Part shown: positions 26,371 through 34,554 of the stretch, one piece after another
Layout of the letters: the number at the start of each line of letters is the position of its first letter
Numbering within the stretch: the first letter of the stretch is position 1
Assembly: GCF_039634785.1 (NCBI RefSeq)
Contig: NZ_JBBIAB010000009.1
Span: forward strand, 124,001 to 188,000
From: Tistrella mobilis
GTDB lineage: Bacteria > Pseudomonadota > Alphaproteobacteria > Tistrellales > Tistrellaceae
DNA: 64,000 nt
Reading direction: 5' to 3'
The notes under the pieces: generated by a model
Told to the model about the DNA's origin: nothing
Databases searched by the model: none
Seen by the model: only the letters and a program-made list of their open reading frames with translations
Position numbers and translations under genes: made by a program

Positions 26371-28314
26371 TCAGGCCTGGCCCGCCCGGTAGCGCCGCGG
26401 CTCCAGCCCCAGCGCGCGGATCCGCGAGGCGAGCGTGGTTGCCGGCAGGCCGAGCAGGGCGGCGGCCCCGTTCGGGCCGTAGACCCGGCCGCCACACCGG
26501 CTGAGGGCGGCTTCGATCATCCGTCGGTCACGGTCGCGGCGGCCGGCTTCGGTCAGCAGCTCGTCCTCGTCCCCGGCCAGGGCAGGCGCTGCGGGCGCCG
26601 CTGCCGGGCCGGCATGCAGGGCGGCGGATGGCTCCAGATCGAAGCGCAGCCGCCCGCCCCGGGCCAGGATCGCCGCCCGTTCGATCACATTCTCCAGCTC
26701 GCGGACATTGCCCGGCCAGTCATAGCCGGTCAGCCGCTCGACATCGCCGCGGGTCAGCCTGAGATCGGGGATGTTCAGCCGCCGGCAGGTCTTGGCCAGG
26801 AAATGGGCGGCCAGCAGCGGCACGTCATCCAGCCGCTCGCGCAAAGGCACGCTCTCGATCGGGAAGACGTTGAGGCGGAAATAGAGATCTTCGCGGAACC
26901 GGCCGCGGCGTACCTGATCCTTCAGGTCGCGATTGGTGGCGGCCACGATCCGCACATCCACCGCCCGGGTCCGCTCTTCGCCGACCCGCTCGAAATGGCC
27001 CTCCTGCAGCACCCGCAGCAGCTTGCTCTGCAGTTCCAGCGGGATCTCGCCCACCTCGTCCAGGAACAGCGTGCCGCCGTCGGCCAGGTCGAACCGGCCG
27101 ACCCGGTCGCGCACCGCGCCGGTGAAGGCGCCGCGGACATGGCCGAAGAACTCGCTTTCGAACAGCTCCCGCGGGATGGCTGCGCAGTTCACCCGGATCA
27201 GCGGCCGGTGCGACCGGCGGCCGGCTTCGTGGATCGCCCGCGCGATCAGCTCCTTGCCGGTGCCGCTTTCGCCGGTGATCAGCACATTGGCATCGGTTGG
27301 TGCAACCAGGTCGATCTGGCGGGCGATCGTCTGGATGGCGGCGCTGCGGCCGATGATGTGGTGGTGGTTGACCTCGGTGCGGATCTCTTCCAGCAGATAG
27401 GCATTCTCGCGCTCCAGCCGCTCGCGTAGTGCGTCGACCTCGGCCAGGGCGGCATGCAGCCGTTCCTCCGCCTCCCGGCGGCTGGTGACGTCGCGGAACA
27501 CGATCACGGCGCCGACCACCACGCCGCGATCCCGGATCGGCGTGCTGGTATATTCCACGCGGATCGGTCGGCCATCCTTTCGCCAGAACACCTCGTCGTC
27601 GATCTGCCGGACCTCGCCCTCACGGAAGGCAGCGTAGATCGGGCATTCATGCTCGGGATAGTGGCTGCCATCGGCATGGGTGTGATGGACCATGCCATGC
27701 ATGTCGCGGCCGACCAGTTCTTCCGCCCGCCAGCCCAGCAGACGTTCGGCGGCCGGGTTGACGAAGGTGGTGTGGCCCTCGGCATTGATGCCGTAGATCC
27801 CCTCGCCGGCGGCCCGCAGGATCAGCTGGTTCTGCCGCTCGACATCGCGGAAGAAGCGTTCCACCCGCCGCCATTCGGCGATACCGCCCTTCAGATAGGC
27901 GTCGGCCTCGGCATCGACCTCGCGGCGGTGGCGTTCCTCAAGATCCGTGATGGTCAGCAGGACCAGCCCGGCGCCTGGCCCGCCGAGCCGCGCGCCTTCG
28001 TACTCGACCGCCACTTCGCTGCCGTCGGCACGGCTGGGGGCCAGGCCGCGGGTCACCGCCTGGCCCTGGTCCAGAACCGCTTCGGTGAAGACCACCAGCG
28101 CCGGCATCTGGCCCTGATGCAGCGCGCTCATCCGGCGCGTGGCCAGCACCTCCGGCGCCAGGCCGAACAGCCGGCCTGCCGCCGGATTGGCGTGCAGGAT
28201 CAGGTCGGCCACGGGATCGAAAACCAGCATCGGCCGCGGGCTGGCGGCGATGATCGCCGCCGCCAGGGCATCGGCCCGGCGGGCGTGGTCGGATGGTGCT
28301 GCGGTATCGGGCAT
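26371..28314 (-). CDS. cynF: PAS-PAS sigma54-dependent activator of the cyanate operon (CynF-like)
   Basis: Bacterial enhancer-binding protein of 647 residues. It has PAS 1 (about 20-125), PAS 2 (about 160-285), a coiled coil (285-315) and an AAA+ domain with Walker A GESGTGKE (348-355), GAFTGA (395-400) and Walker B TLFLDE (415-420). A Fis-type HTH ends the protein (NGAAALLGLPATTLASRIRA). GAFTGA is the sigma54-contacting loop, so it should activate a -24/-12 promoter. It has no phosphoacceptor receiver; the PAS domains are the presumed sensors. It is divergent from cynABDS. In Pseudomonas pseudoalcaligenes CynF is a sigma54 regulator of cyn genes, which supports the name by analogy. Start MPDTAAPS has GGAGGA upstream. 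Confidence 0.88.
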   Translation of the reverse strand: MPDTAAPSDHARRADALAAAIIAASPRPMLVFDPVADLILHANPAAGRLFGLAPEVLATRRMSALHQGQMPALVVFTEAVLDQGQAVTRGLAPSRADGSEVAVEYEGARLGGPGAGLVLLTITDLEERHRREVDAEADAYLKGGIAEWRRVERFFRDVERQNQLILRAAGEGIYGINAEGHTTFVNPAAERLLGWRAEELVGRDMHGMVHHTHADGSHYPEHECPIYAAFREGEVRQIDDEVFWRKDGRPIRVEYTSTPIRDRGVVVGAVIVFRDVTSRREAEERLHAALAEVDALRERLERENAYLLEEIRTEVNHHHIIGRSAAIQTIARQIDLVAPTDANVLITGESGTGKELIARAIHEAGRRSHRPLIRVNCAAIPRELFESEFFGHVRGAFTGAVRDRVGRFDLADGGTLFLDEVGEIPLELQSKLLRVLQEGHFERVGEERTRAVDVRIVAATNRDLKDQVRRGRFREDLYFRLNVFPIESVPLRERLDDVPLLAAHFLAKTCRRLNIPDLRLTRGDVERLTGYDWPGNVRELENVIERAAILARGGRLRFDLEPSAALHAGPAAAPAAPALAGDEDELLTEAGRRDRDRRMIEAALSRCGGRVYGPNGAAALLGLPATTLASRIRALGLEPRRYRAGQA

Positions 28315-28365
28315 GGCGTCCTCCGGACAGGACCGGGAAGGGCGCGGGGGTATGTGGAAGCCTAG

Positions 28366-28418
28366 CACGAAACTTCGTGAAACCAACCACGATATCCCGT
28401 GGATCACGATATATCGTG
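28366..28418. promoter_or_regulatory. Three palindromic activator sites (probable UAS) upstream of cynA
   Basis: CACGAAACTTCGTG (28366-28379), CACGATATCCCGTG (28388-28401) and CACGATATATCGTG (28405-28418, perfect palindrome) share the form CACGA-N4-TCGTG. The start-to-start distances are 22 and 17 bases. They lie 70 to 125 bases upstream of the sigma54 promoter, the usual place for enhancer sites, and also close to the cynF start, so autoregulation is possible. Confidence 0.75.
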
Positions 28419-28488
28419 GTCTCTCGCATCGGTCGGATCCCGGAAATTTATCGAATTATATCAGATAACTAGATGGATTTTGTCCGTC

Positions 28489-28504
28489 TGGCCCGGCGGT
28501 TGCA
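28489..28504 (+). promoter_or_regulatory. Sigma54 (-24/-12) promoter of cynABDS
   Basis: TGGCCCGGCGGTTGCA matches TGGCAC-N5-TTGCA, with exactly ten bases between the GG and GC cores. It lies 76 bases ahead of the cynA start codon and downstream of three palindromes, as expected for a promoter driven by the divergent activator. Confidence 0.8.
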
Positions 28505-28580
28505 GAACAGAAGCCCGGGACGCGGCATCCCCCGCCTGCCGCCCGGCTGTTCAGACCGTTCATCCGTCAGGGAGTGACAC

Positions 28581-29984
28581 ATGACGATCAAGAGCCTCGG
28601 CGACGCCTTCGATCCGGATGTCGACCTCGGCCATGGCCGGCAGTGCGGCTGTGCCGCCTGCGCCACGACCTCTGCCCGGCCGACCTCCGCTCAATCTGAC
28701 CCGGCGCTGCCCGTGGGTGAAGAGGCGCTGGTCGATCGGGTGGTCGAGAATGCGGTCGTCCGCTCCATGTTCGGCGGCAACGAGATTGCCCGGCGGTCGT
28801 TTCTGAAGACCGTGGGGGCGGGGGCCTTTGCAGCGGCGCTGGCCTCGGTTCTGCCGCTCGACCGGGTGAAGGCGGCGGTCAAGGACGGCATGACCGGCGG
28901 TGGCCCGCTCGAGAAGACGAAGCTCAACATCGGCTTCGTCCCGATCACCTGCGCCACCCCGATCATCATGGCCCATCCCATGGGCTTCTATGAACGGCGC
29001 GGCCTGGATGTGCAGGTGATCAAGACCGCCGGCTGGGCGGTGGCGCGTGACAAGTCGCTCAACAAGGAATACGACGCCTCGCACATGCTGACGCCGATGC
29101 CTCTGGCGATCACCATGGGGGCGGGCTCCACCGCCCAGCCCTTCCTGATGCCGGCGGTGGAGAACATCAACGGCCAGGCGATCGTGCTGCATGTCGATCA
29201 CAAGGACAAGCGCGACCCCAGGGACTGGAAGGGCTTCCGCTTCGGGGTTCCCTTCGAATACTCGATGCACAATTTCCTGCTGCGCTATTACGTCGCCGAG
29301 CATGGGCTCGACCCCGACAAGGATATCCAGATCCGGGTCGTGCCGCCGCCGGAGATGGTCGCCAATCTGCGCGCCGGAAATCTGGACGGCTACCTGTCGC
29401 CGGATCCGTTCAACCAGCGTGCCGTCTGGGAAAAGGTCGGCTTCATCCATCTGCTGACCAAGGACATCTGGGAAGGCCATCCCTGCTGCGCCTTCGCCTG
29501 TTCCAAGGCCTTCGCCGAAGAGATGCCCAACACCTATGGCGCCCTGGTCATGGCCCTGCTGGAGGCGACCTCCTATGCCGCCGATCCGGCCAATCGCAAG
29601 GAGATCTCGGCCGCGATCGCGCCCGCCAATTATCTGAACCAGCCCGTGCCGGTGATCGAACAGGTACTGACCGGCCGCTTCGCCGACGGGCTGGGCCAGG
29701 TGCAGGACGTGCCCGACCGGATCGATTTCGATCCCTTCCCCTGGCATTCCATGGGGGTGTGGATCCTGACCCAGATGAAGCGCTGGGGCTACATTTCGGG
29801 CGAGATCGACTATCGCGGCATCGCCGAACAGGTCTATCTCGCCGCCGAGACCGGTGCCCGGATGAAGGAGCTGGGTCTGACCCCGCCCGAGGCCACTTAC
29901 GAGCCCCACACCATCATGGGCAAGACCTTCGATCCGGCGGATCCCGAAGGCTATCTCGCCTCCTTCGCCATCCGGCGCAGTTGA
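28581..29984 (+). CDS. cynA: Cyanate/nitrate-type ABC transporter substrate-binding protein, Tat exported
   Basis: Receptor of 467 residues in the NrtA/CmpA/CynA family. A twin-arginine signal is visible (ARRSFLKTVGAGAF, Arg71-Arg72) but lies after an unusual 65-residue leader with Cys22-x-Cys24-x2-Cys27. The mature part has NIGFVPITCATPIIMAHPMG, ASHMLTPMPLAI and FGVPFEYSMHNFLLRYY, as in the family. Cyanate is inferred as substrate from cynS in the same operon; nitrite or nitrate cannot be excluded. The first gene after the sigma54 promoter. Confidence 0.87.
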   Translation: MTIKSLGDAFDPDVDLGHGRQCGCAACATTSARPTSAQSDPALPVGEEALVDRVVENAVVRSMFGGNEIARRSFLKTVGAGAFAAALASVLPLDRVKAAVKDGMTGGGPLEKTKLNIGFVPITCATPIIMAHPMGFYERRGLDVQVIKTAGWAVARDKSLNKEYDASHMLTPMPLAITMGAGSTAQPFLMPAVENINGQAIVLHVDHKDKRDPRDWKGFRFGVPFEYSMHNFLLRYYVAEHGLDPDKDIQIRVVPPPEMVANLRAGNLDGYLSPDPFNQRAVWEKVGFIHLLTKDIWEGHPCCAFACSKAFAEEMPNTYGALVMALLEATSYAADPANRKEISAAIAPANYLNQPVPVIEQVLTGRFADGLGQVQDVPDRIDFDPFPWHSMGVWILTQMKRWGYISGEIDYRGIAEQVYLAAETGARMKELGLTPPEATYEPHTIMGKTFDPADPEGYLASFAIRRS

Positions 29985-30007
29985 GCCTGCCCTCTGGGAG
30001 ACCCGGA

Positions 30008-30838
30008 ATGATGCCGTCGCTCCGCATCCGTGCCGCGATCCTGTCGGTGGCAGTGCTGGCCCTGCTGCTGGGGGTCTGGGAACTCTCCGGCACGGCGCCC
30101 GCCGCCTCGGCGGCGCAGGACGAATATGCCCGGCTGATGGGCGGTGCCGACACCCAGGCCCGCCTGCCGGCCCCCTCCGACATCCTGACGCGTGCCTGGG
30201 AAGAGATATCGGATCCCTTCTACGATGCCGGGCCCAACGACAAGGGCATCGGCATCCAGATCGGCTATTCGCTCTACCGGGTGGCGGCGGGCTATCTGGC
30301 CGCGGCCGCCATCGCTCTGCCGCTCGGCTTCCTGATCGGCATGTCGCCGCTGGCCTATCGGGCGCTCGACCCGTTCATCCAGGTGCTGCGGCCGATCTCG
30401 CCGCTCGCCTGGATGCCGCTCGCGCTGTTCGTGATCAAGGACAGCCAGATGTCGGCGATCTTCGTGATCTTCATCTGCTCGATCTGGCCGATGCTGCTCA
30501 ACACCGCCTTCGGTGTCGCCAATGTCCGGCGGGACTGGGTGAATGTGGCCCGTACCCACGAACTCGGGCCGGTCTCGACCGCCCTCAGGGTCATCCTGCC
30601 GGCCGCGGCACCCACCATCGTGACGGGGATGCGGATCTCGATCGGCATCGCCTGGCTGGTCATCGTGGCGGCAGAGATGCTCGTGGGCGGCACCGGCATC
30701 GGCTACTACGTCTGGAACGAGTGGAACAATCTCGATCTCACCAGCGTGGTGTTCTCCATCCTGATGATCGGTCTGGTCGGCATGGCGCTGGATGCGCTGC
30801 TCGGCGCGCTTGCCCGCGCCGTGGCCTATGCCGATTGA
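30008..30838 (+). CDS. cynB: Cyanate/nitrate-type ABC transporter permease
   Basis: Inner-membrane permease of 276 residues. It has an N-terminal signal-anchor helix, a periplasmic segment, and then five helices with the EAA-type motif NVARTHELGPVSTALRVILP. The IGIAWLVIVAAEMLVGGTGI segment and YYVWNEWNNLDL are typical of NrtB/CynB/TauC-like permeases. The double ATG start has GGGAGAC upstream. It lies 23 bases after cynA. Confidence 0.88.
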   Translation: MMPSLRIRAAILSVAVLALLLGVWELSGTAPAASAAQDEYARLMGGADTQARLPAPSDILTRAWEEISDPFYDAGPNDKGIGIQIGYSLYRVAAGYLAAAAIALPLGFLIGMSPLAYRALDPFIQVLRPISPLAWMPLALFVIKDSQMSAIFVIFICSIWPMLLNTAFGVANVRRDWVNVARTHELGPVSTALRVILPAAAPTIVTGMRISIGIAWLVIVAAEMLVGGTGIGYYVWNEWNNLDLTSVVFSILMIGLVGMALDALLGALARAVAYAD

Positions 30839-30858
30839 GGCGGAGAGAGAGGTATCCC

Positions 30859-31764
30859 ATGACGAGCGCACGCCCCTTTCTCGACGTTTCGGGCCTGGCA
30901 AAACGCTTCCCCGCCCGGGGCGGCGGCGAGACCATGGTTTTCGAGCAGGTCGACTTCACCATGGATCGTGGCGAATTCGTCTGCGTGATCGGTCATTCCG
31001 GCTGCGGCAAATCCACCATCCTCAACATCCTGGCCGGGCTCGACAGCGCCTCCTCGGGGGCGGTGGTCATGGACGGCCGGGAAATCTCGGGCCCCGGTCT
31101 CGACCGCGGCGTGGTGTTCCAGAATTACAGCCTGCTGCCCTGGGCGACGGCGCTCGAAAACGTGGTCTTCGCCATCCGCGCCCGACATCGCGACTGGTCG
31201 CGGCAGCAGATCCGCGCGCATGCGCTCAGCCATCTGGCCAAGGTCGGGCTGTCCGGCGGGGCGGAGCACCGCAAGCCGGCCGAACTCTCGGGCGGCATGC
31301 GGCAGCGGGTCAGCATCGCCCGGGCCTTTGCGATCGAGCCCCGGCTGCTGCTGCTCGACGAGCCCTTCGGGGCGCTGGATGCGCTCACCCGTGGCACCAT
31401 CCAGGACGAGCTGATCCGCATCTGGTCCGATACCGACCAGAGCGTGTTCATGATCACCCATGACGTCGACGAGGCGATCCTGCTTGCCGACCGGATCCTG
31501 CTGATGACCAACGGCCCGCGGGCCCGGATCGCGGAAAGCGTGGTCATCGATATCCCGCGGCCGCGGGCCCGGGACACCATCCTGCACGACCCGGCCTTCT
31601 ATGCCATCCGCAACCACCTGGTCGAATTCCTGACCCGGCGCTCGCGGGAGCTGGCCGCCGGGGCCGGTGGTGCTGGCACCGGTGCCCCGCGCACCGTGCG
31701 CTTCGGCCGCGACGGCAGTGCCCAGGGCGTCGATGTCGTGCCCTTCCAGCGTGCCACCCGTTGA
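30859..31764 (+). CDS. cynD: Cyanate/nitrate-type ABC transporter ATP-binding protein
   Basis: ATPase of 301 residues with Walker A GHSGCGKS, Q-loop VFQNYSLLPWATA, signature LSGGMRQRVSIARA and Walker B LLLLDEPFGALDA. The Q-loop wording and the DVDEAI H-loop region are those of the NrtD/CynD/TauB group. A Gly/Ala-rich C-terminal tail of about 40 residues follows the core. It powers the CynA-CynB importer. Start MTSARPFL is supported by GAGAGAGG upstream and by homology. Confidence 0.9.
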   Translation: MTSARPFLDVSGLAKRFPARGGGETMVFEQVDFTMDRGEFVCVIGHSGCGKSTILNILAGLDSASSGAVVMDGREISGPGLDRGVVFQNYSLLPWATALENVVFAIRARHRDWSRQQIRAHALSHLAKVGLSGGAEHRKPAELSGGMRQRVSIARAFAIEPRLLLLDEPFGALDALTRGTIQDELIRIWSDTDQSVFMITHDVDEAILLADRILLMTNGPRARIAESVVIDIPRPRARDTILHDPAFYAIRNHLVEFLTRRSRELAAGAGGAGTGAPRTVRFGRDGSAQGVDVVPFQRATR

Positions 31765-31779
31765 GCGGCTTCCCGGTCC

Positions 31780-31823
31780 GTTTCGTCGCACCCCGTTTCG
31801 TCGCACCCCGTTTCGTCGCACCC
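31780..31823. repeat. Tandem 15-base repeat between cynD and cynS
   Basis: Three adjacent copies of GTTTCGTCGCACCCC (the last lacks one C) fill half of the 89-base spacer. No coding role; a slipped-strand duplication is the simplest explanation. Confidence 0.85.
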
Positions 31824-31853
31824 GTTCATCACGACCCGCAGCGAGGACCCCTC

Positions 31854-32327
31854 ATGAACATGACCAAGACCTCCACCGATGCGCCGCTGTCGAAGGCCGA
31901 TGCCACGGCGCTGATCCTGGCCGCCAAGGCGGCGCATGGCCTGACCTGGGAGGCGATCGCCGAGGGCATCGGCATGTCCCCGGTCTGGACCACCTCGGCG
32001 GCGCTGGGCATGAACAGCATGCCGGCCGAGAAGGCGCAGGCGCTGGTGGCCCTGCTCGACCTGCCGGCCGCCGTCGTGCCGGCACTGGTCGCATTCCCGA
32101 CCAAGGTCTGGGATCAGGCGGTGCCCACCGACCCCGCGATCTATCGCCTCTACGAGATCGTCGGCGTCTATGGCGAGACGCTGAAGGAGATCATCCAGGA
32201 GAAGTTCGGCGACGGCATCATGAGCGCGATCGACTTCACCATGCATGTCGACAAGGTCGAGGATCCGAAGGGCGACCGGGTGAAGATCACCATGAACGGC
32301 AAGTTCCTGCCCTATAAGGCCTGGTGA
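31854..32327 (+). CDS. cynS: Cyanase (cyanate hydratase)
   Basis: Converts cyanate plus bicarbonate to ammonia and carbon dioxide in the cytoplasm. The 157-residue protein has an N-terminal HTH-like domain (GLTWEAIAEGIGMSPVWTTS) and the C-terminal catalytic domain. The active-site residues fall at Arg98, Glu101 (YRLYEI) and Ser124 (GIMSAIDF), matching Arg96, Glu99 and Ser122 of the E. coli enzyme. A GAGGA ribosome site precedes the start. Last gene of the cyn operon, so imported cyanate is turned into usable nitrogen. Confidence 0.96.
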   Translation: MNMTKTSTDAPLSKADATALILAAKAAHGLTWEAIAEGIGMSPVWTTSAALGMNSMPAEKAQALVALLDLPAAVVPALVAFPTKVWDQAVPTDPAIYRLYEIVGVYGETLKEIIQEKFGDGIMSAIDFTMHVDKVEDPKGDRVKITMNGKFLPYKAW

Positions 32328-32367
32328 CCCGGGATCTCGACGGCATTTGATCGCATGAGGTTTCAGG

Positions 32368-32395
32368 CGGGTGTCGCGAGAGATCGCGGCACCCG
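32368..32395 (+). terminator. Hairpin after cynS
   Basis: CGGGTG-t-CGCGA, loop GAGA, TCGCG-g-CACCCG: an eleven-pair stem 40 bases after cynS. No T-run follows directly, so termination strength is unclear. Confidence 0.55.
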
Positions 32396-32415
32396 TCAAC
32401 CTTGTGGATAAAAAC

Positions 32416-32433
32416 AAACAGTCTTGACTGTTT
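32416..32433. promoter_or_regulatory. Palindromic operator candidate for the TetR gene
   Basis: AAACAGTC-TT-GACTGTTT is a perfect 8+2+8 inverted repeat, 52 bases before the TetR start codon in an AT-rich stretch. Its position suggests autoregulation. The right arm runs into T-rich sequence, so it could also act as a weak terminator. Confidence 0.6.
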
Positions 32434-32485
32434 TTTTATAGAGTCGCAGTCTTGAAACATGACGCGACCGGCCGGGGAGAGGGAG

Positions 32486-33133
32486 ATGACCGGTGCGAAG
32501 GTGCGGCGCACGCAGGAGGAGCGGAGCGCCGAAACCCGCGACAAGCTGCTCTATGCGACGCTCGACGTGCTGATGGAGGCCGGCCATGCCCGGTTGGCCA
32601 CCCAGGCGGTCTGCGAACGCGCCGGCGTGTCCCGCGGCGCGATGCTGCACCACTATCCCACCCGCAGCGACCTGCTGGTTGCGGCGATCGAGCGGCTGCT
32701 CGACGACGAGATCATCGAGATGCGTGGCATGGCCGCCTCGGTGCGTTCGGGCGCGATCGGCCTGGACGCTTTCGTGGACGATCTGTGGCGGCGCTTCTCG
32801 GGCCGGCTGTTCTACATCACGCTGGAACACATCACCGCTGCCCGGACCGATGACGATCTGCGCGATGCGCTGCTGCCGGTGGTGAAGCGTTTCCATGTCG
32901 CGCTCGACGACATGTGGACCGAGTTTTTCGAGGCCCGCGGCACGGCCGACCGGGCCACGACCACCGTGCTCAATCTGACGCTCTGCCTGCTGCGCGGCAT
33001 GGGCGCCCAGACGGTGCTGAAACCGGATCCGGACTATTATCAGGATCTGCTCAGGGCCTGGAAGACGATCCTCGCAACCCTTGTGGAGGGGCGGGGCTCA
33101 GGCGGCACGCTGGCGGGGAGTGTCGGCGTGTGA
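32486..33133 (+). CDS. TetR/AcrR family regulator
   Basis: Repressor of 215 residues. The N-terminal HTH is clear (LYATLDVLMEAGHARLATQAVC, then ERAGVSRGAMLHHYPTRSDL), followed by a helical ligand-binding domain. The start at 32486 was preferred over ATG 32459 because it has GGGAGAGGGAG directly upstream. A palindrome lies in its promoter region. It precedes the LIV-type importer operon on the same strand with under 100 bases between, so it probably controls that operon (inference). Confidence 0.88.
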   Translation: MTGAKVRRTQEERSAETRDKLLYATLDVLMEAGHARLATQAVCERAGVSRGAMLHHYPTRSDLLVAAIERLLDDEIIEMRGMAASVRSGAIGLDAFVDDLWRRFSGRLFYITLEHITAARTDDDLRDALLPVVKRFHVALDDMWTEFFEARGTADRATTTVLNLTLCLLRGMGAQTVLKPDPDYYQDLLRAWKTILATLVEGRGSGGTLAGSVGV

Positions 33134-33228
33134 AATCCACCCGCAAAACCGATCGGCCTCTCAAGAAGGGCCGGCGGCAGCTCCCCGGCGGGGCGGCGGG
33201 TTCTCGGGATGGCAAGGAGAAGACAGGG

Positions 33229-34467
33229 ATGGCAGGACGGATTGAGGCCCGCATGCGCCGGGCCGTGACGGCAGGCGTTTCGATCGCGGTGATGTCCCTC
33301 GCGCTCGGCGGCGCGGCGCAGGCAGAGACCGCGCCCTTCAGGATCGGGGCGCTGAACCCGGTCACCGGCGCCGGCAGCCCCTATGGCCCCGGCATGCAGA
33401 AGGCGATCATCCTGGCGGCGGACGAGGTGAACGCCGCGGGTGGCGCCTGCGGCCGCAAGCTGGAAGTTTCGGCCGAAGATACCCAGACCTCGCCCGAAGC
33501 CGCCGTGCTGGCGGTGAAGAAGCTGATCGAGGTGAACAAGGTCGATGCGGTGATGGGCACCTGGTCCTCGGGCATCACGCTTGCGGTCATGCCGATCACC
33601 ACCCAGGCCGGGCTGCCGCTGCTGAACACGTCGGGCGCGCCGGCGATCTCCACCGAGGACAAGGCCGATCTGGTCTGGCGCTTCCAGGCGACCAATGACC
33701 GCTTCGGCCAGGCCTTCGCCAAGATCGCGACCGAGCGCGGCTTCAAGCGTCCGGCGACTATGGCCTATAACAACGCCTCCGGCATCGGCAATACCGAGGG
33801 CTTCACCAAGGCCTGGACGGCCGCCGGCGGCGAGGTCGTCTCCAGCGTGGTCTACGAGCCCAAGCGGCCGAGCTACCGGTCCGAACTGCAGCAGATTCTG
33901 GCGGCGAACCCCGACGTGATCGTCATGGGGTCCTATCTTCAGGACACCACCGTCATCCTGCGCGAATGGTATCAAAGCGGCCAGAGCCCGGATGTGAAGT
34001 GGATCATCCCCGGCTGGGCCGCCAATCAGCAGCTGATCGACGCGCTGGGCCCCGATGTGCTCGCCAATGTGATCGCGGTCGACAGCATCAGCAATGAGAG
34101 CGCACCGTCTTACGCCCATTTCGAGGCGGCCTATAAGAAGGCGATGGGGGCGGAGGCACCGGCCAATGTCTATGCGGCGATGACCTATGACATGGTGATC
34201 GCCTGGGGCCTGGCCATGCAGCAGGCCTGCCCCGACACGACCATTGCGGCGGTGAACGGCAGCATCCGGGCGATCGATGCCGCAGATGGCGCGCCGGTCT
34301 ATACCTTCGCCGAGGGCAAGGCCGCGATCGAGGCCGGCCGCAAGGTGAACTATGAAGGCGCCTCCAGCCGCCTCTCCTTCGACCAGTATGGCGACGTGAC
34401 GCCCGATTTCAGCCTGTCGGAGATCGATGGCGGCGCCTTCGTCCGCAAGGGCGTGGTCTCGTTCTGA
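33229..34467 (+). CDS. Branched-chain-amino-acid-type (LIV) substrate-binding protein
   Basis: Periplasmic receptor of 412 residues. It begins with a Sec signal peptide (RRAVTAGVSIAVMSLALGG, cleavage near AAQAE). The mature part has the Peripla_BP_6 layout: IGALNPVTGAGSPYGPGMQK, DTQTSPEAAVLAVKKLI, and NTSGAPAISTEDK. LIV-family receptors bind amino acids, amides, urea or aromatic acids, so the ligand is open. AAGGAGA lies eight bases before the start. First gene of an importer of the HAAT type. Confidence 0.9.
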   Translation: MAGRIEARMRRAVTAGVSIAVMSLALGGAAQAETAPFRIGALNPVTGAGSPYGPGMQKAIILAADEVNAAGGACGRKLEVSAEDTQTSPEAAVLAVKKLIEVNKVDAVMGTWSSGITLAVMPITTQAGLPLLNTSGAPAISTEDKADLVWRFQATNDRFGQAFAKIATERGFKRPATMAYNNASGIGNTEGFTKAWTAAGGEVVSSVVYEPKRPSYRSELQQILAANPDVIVMGSYLQDTTVILREWYQSGQSPDVKWIIPGWAANQQLIDALGPDVLANVIAVDSISNESAPSYAHFEAAYKKAMGAEAPANVYAAMTYDMVIAWGLAMQQACPDTTIAAVNGSIRAIDAADGAPVYTFAEGKAAIEAGRKVNYEGASSRLSFDQYGDVTPDFSLSEIDGGAFVRKGVVSF

Positions 34468-34554
34468 TCCGGACCGGCCGTGCCCGCCCGGGCGACGCTT
34501 CGGCGTGCCGGGCGGGTCGGCCGCCTCGTTCCGGCCTCCCGTTCCGGGGTCCCC

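Noticed and set aside
26371-28407. Longer form of the sigma54 activator starting at 28407
   Set aside because: The extra 31 residues show no similarity, would overlap the enhancer palindromes, and a GGAGGA ribosome site supports the start at 28314.
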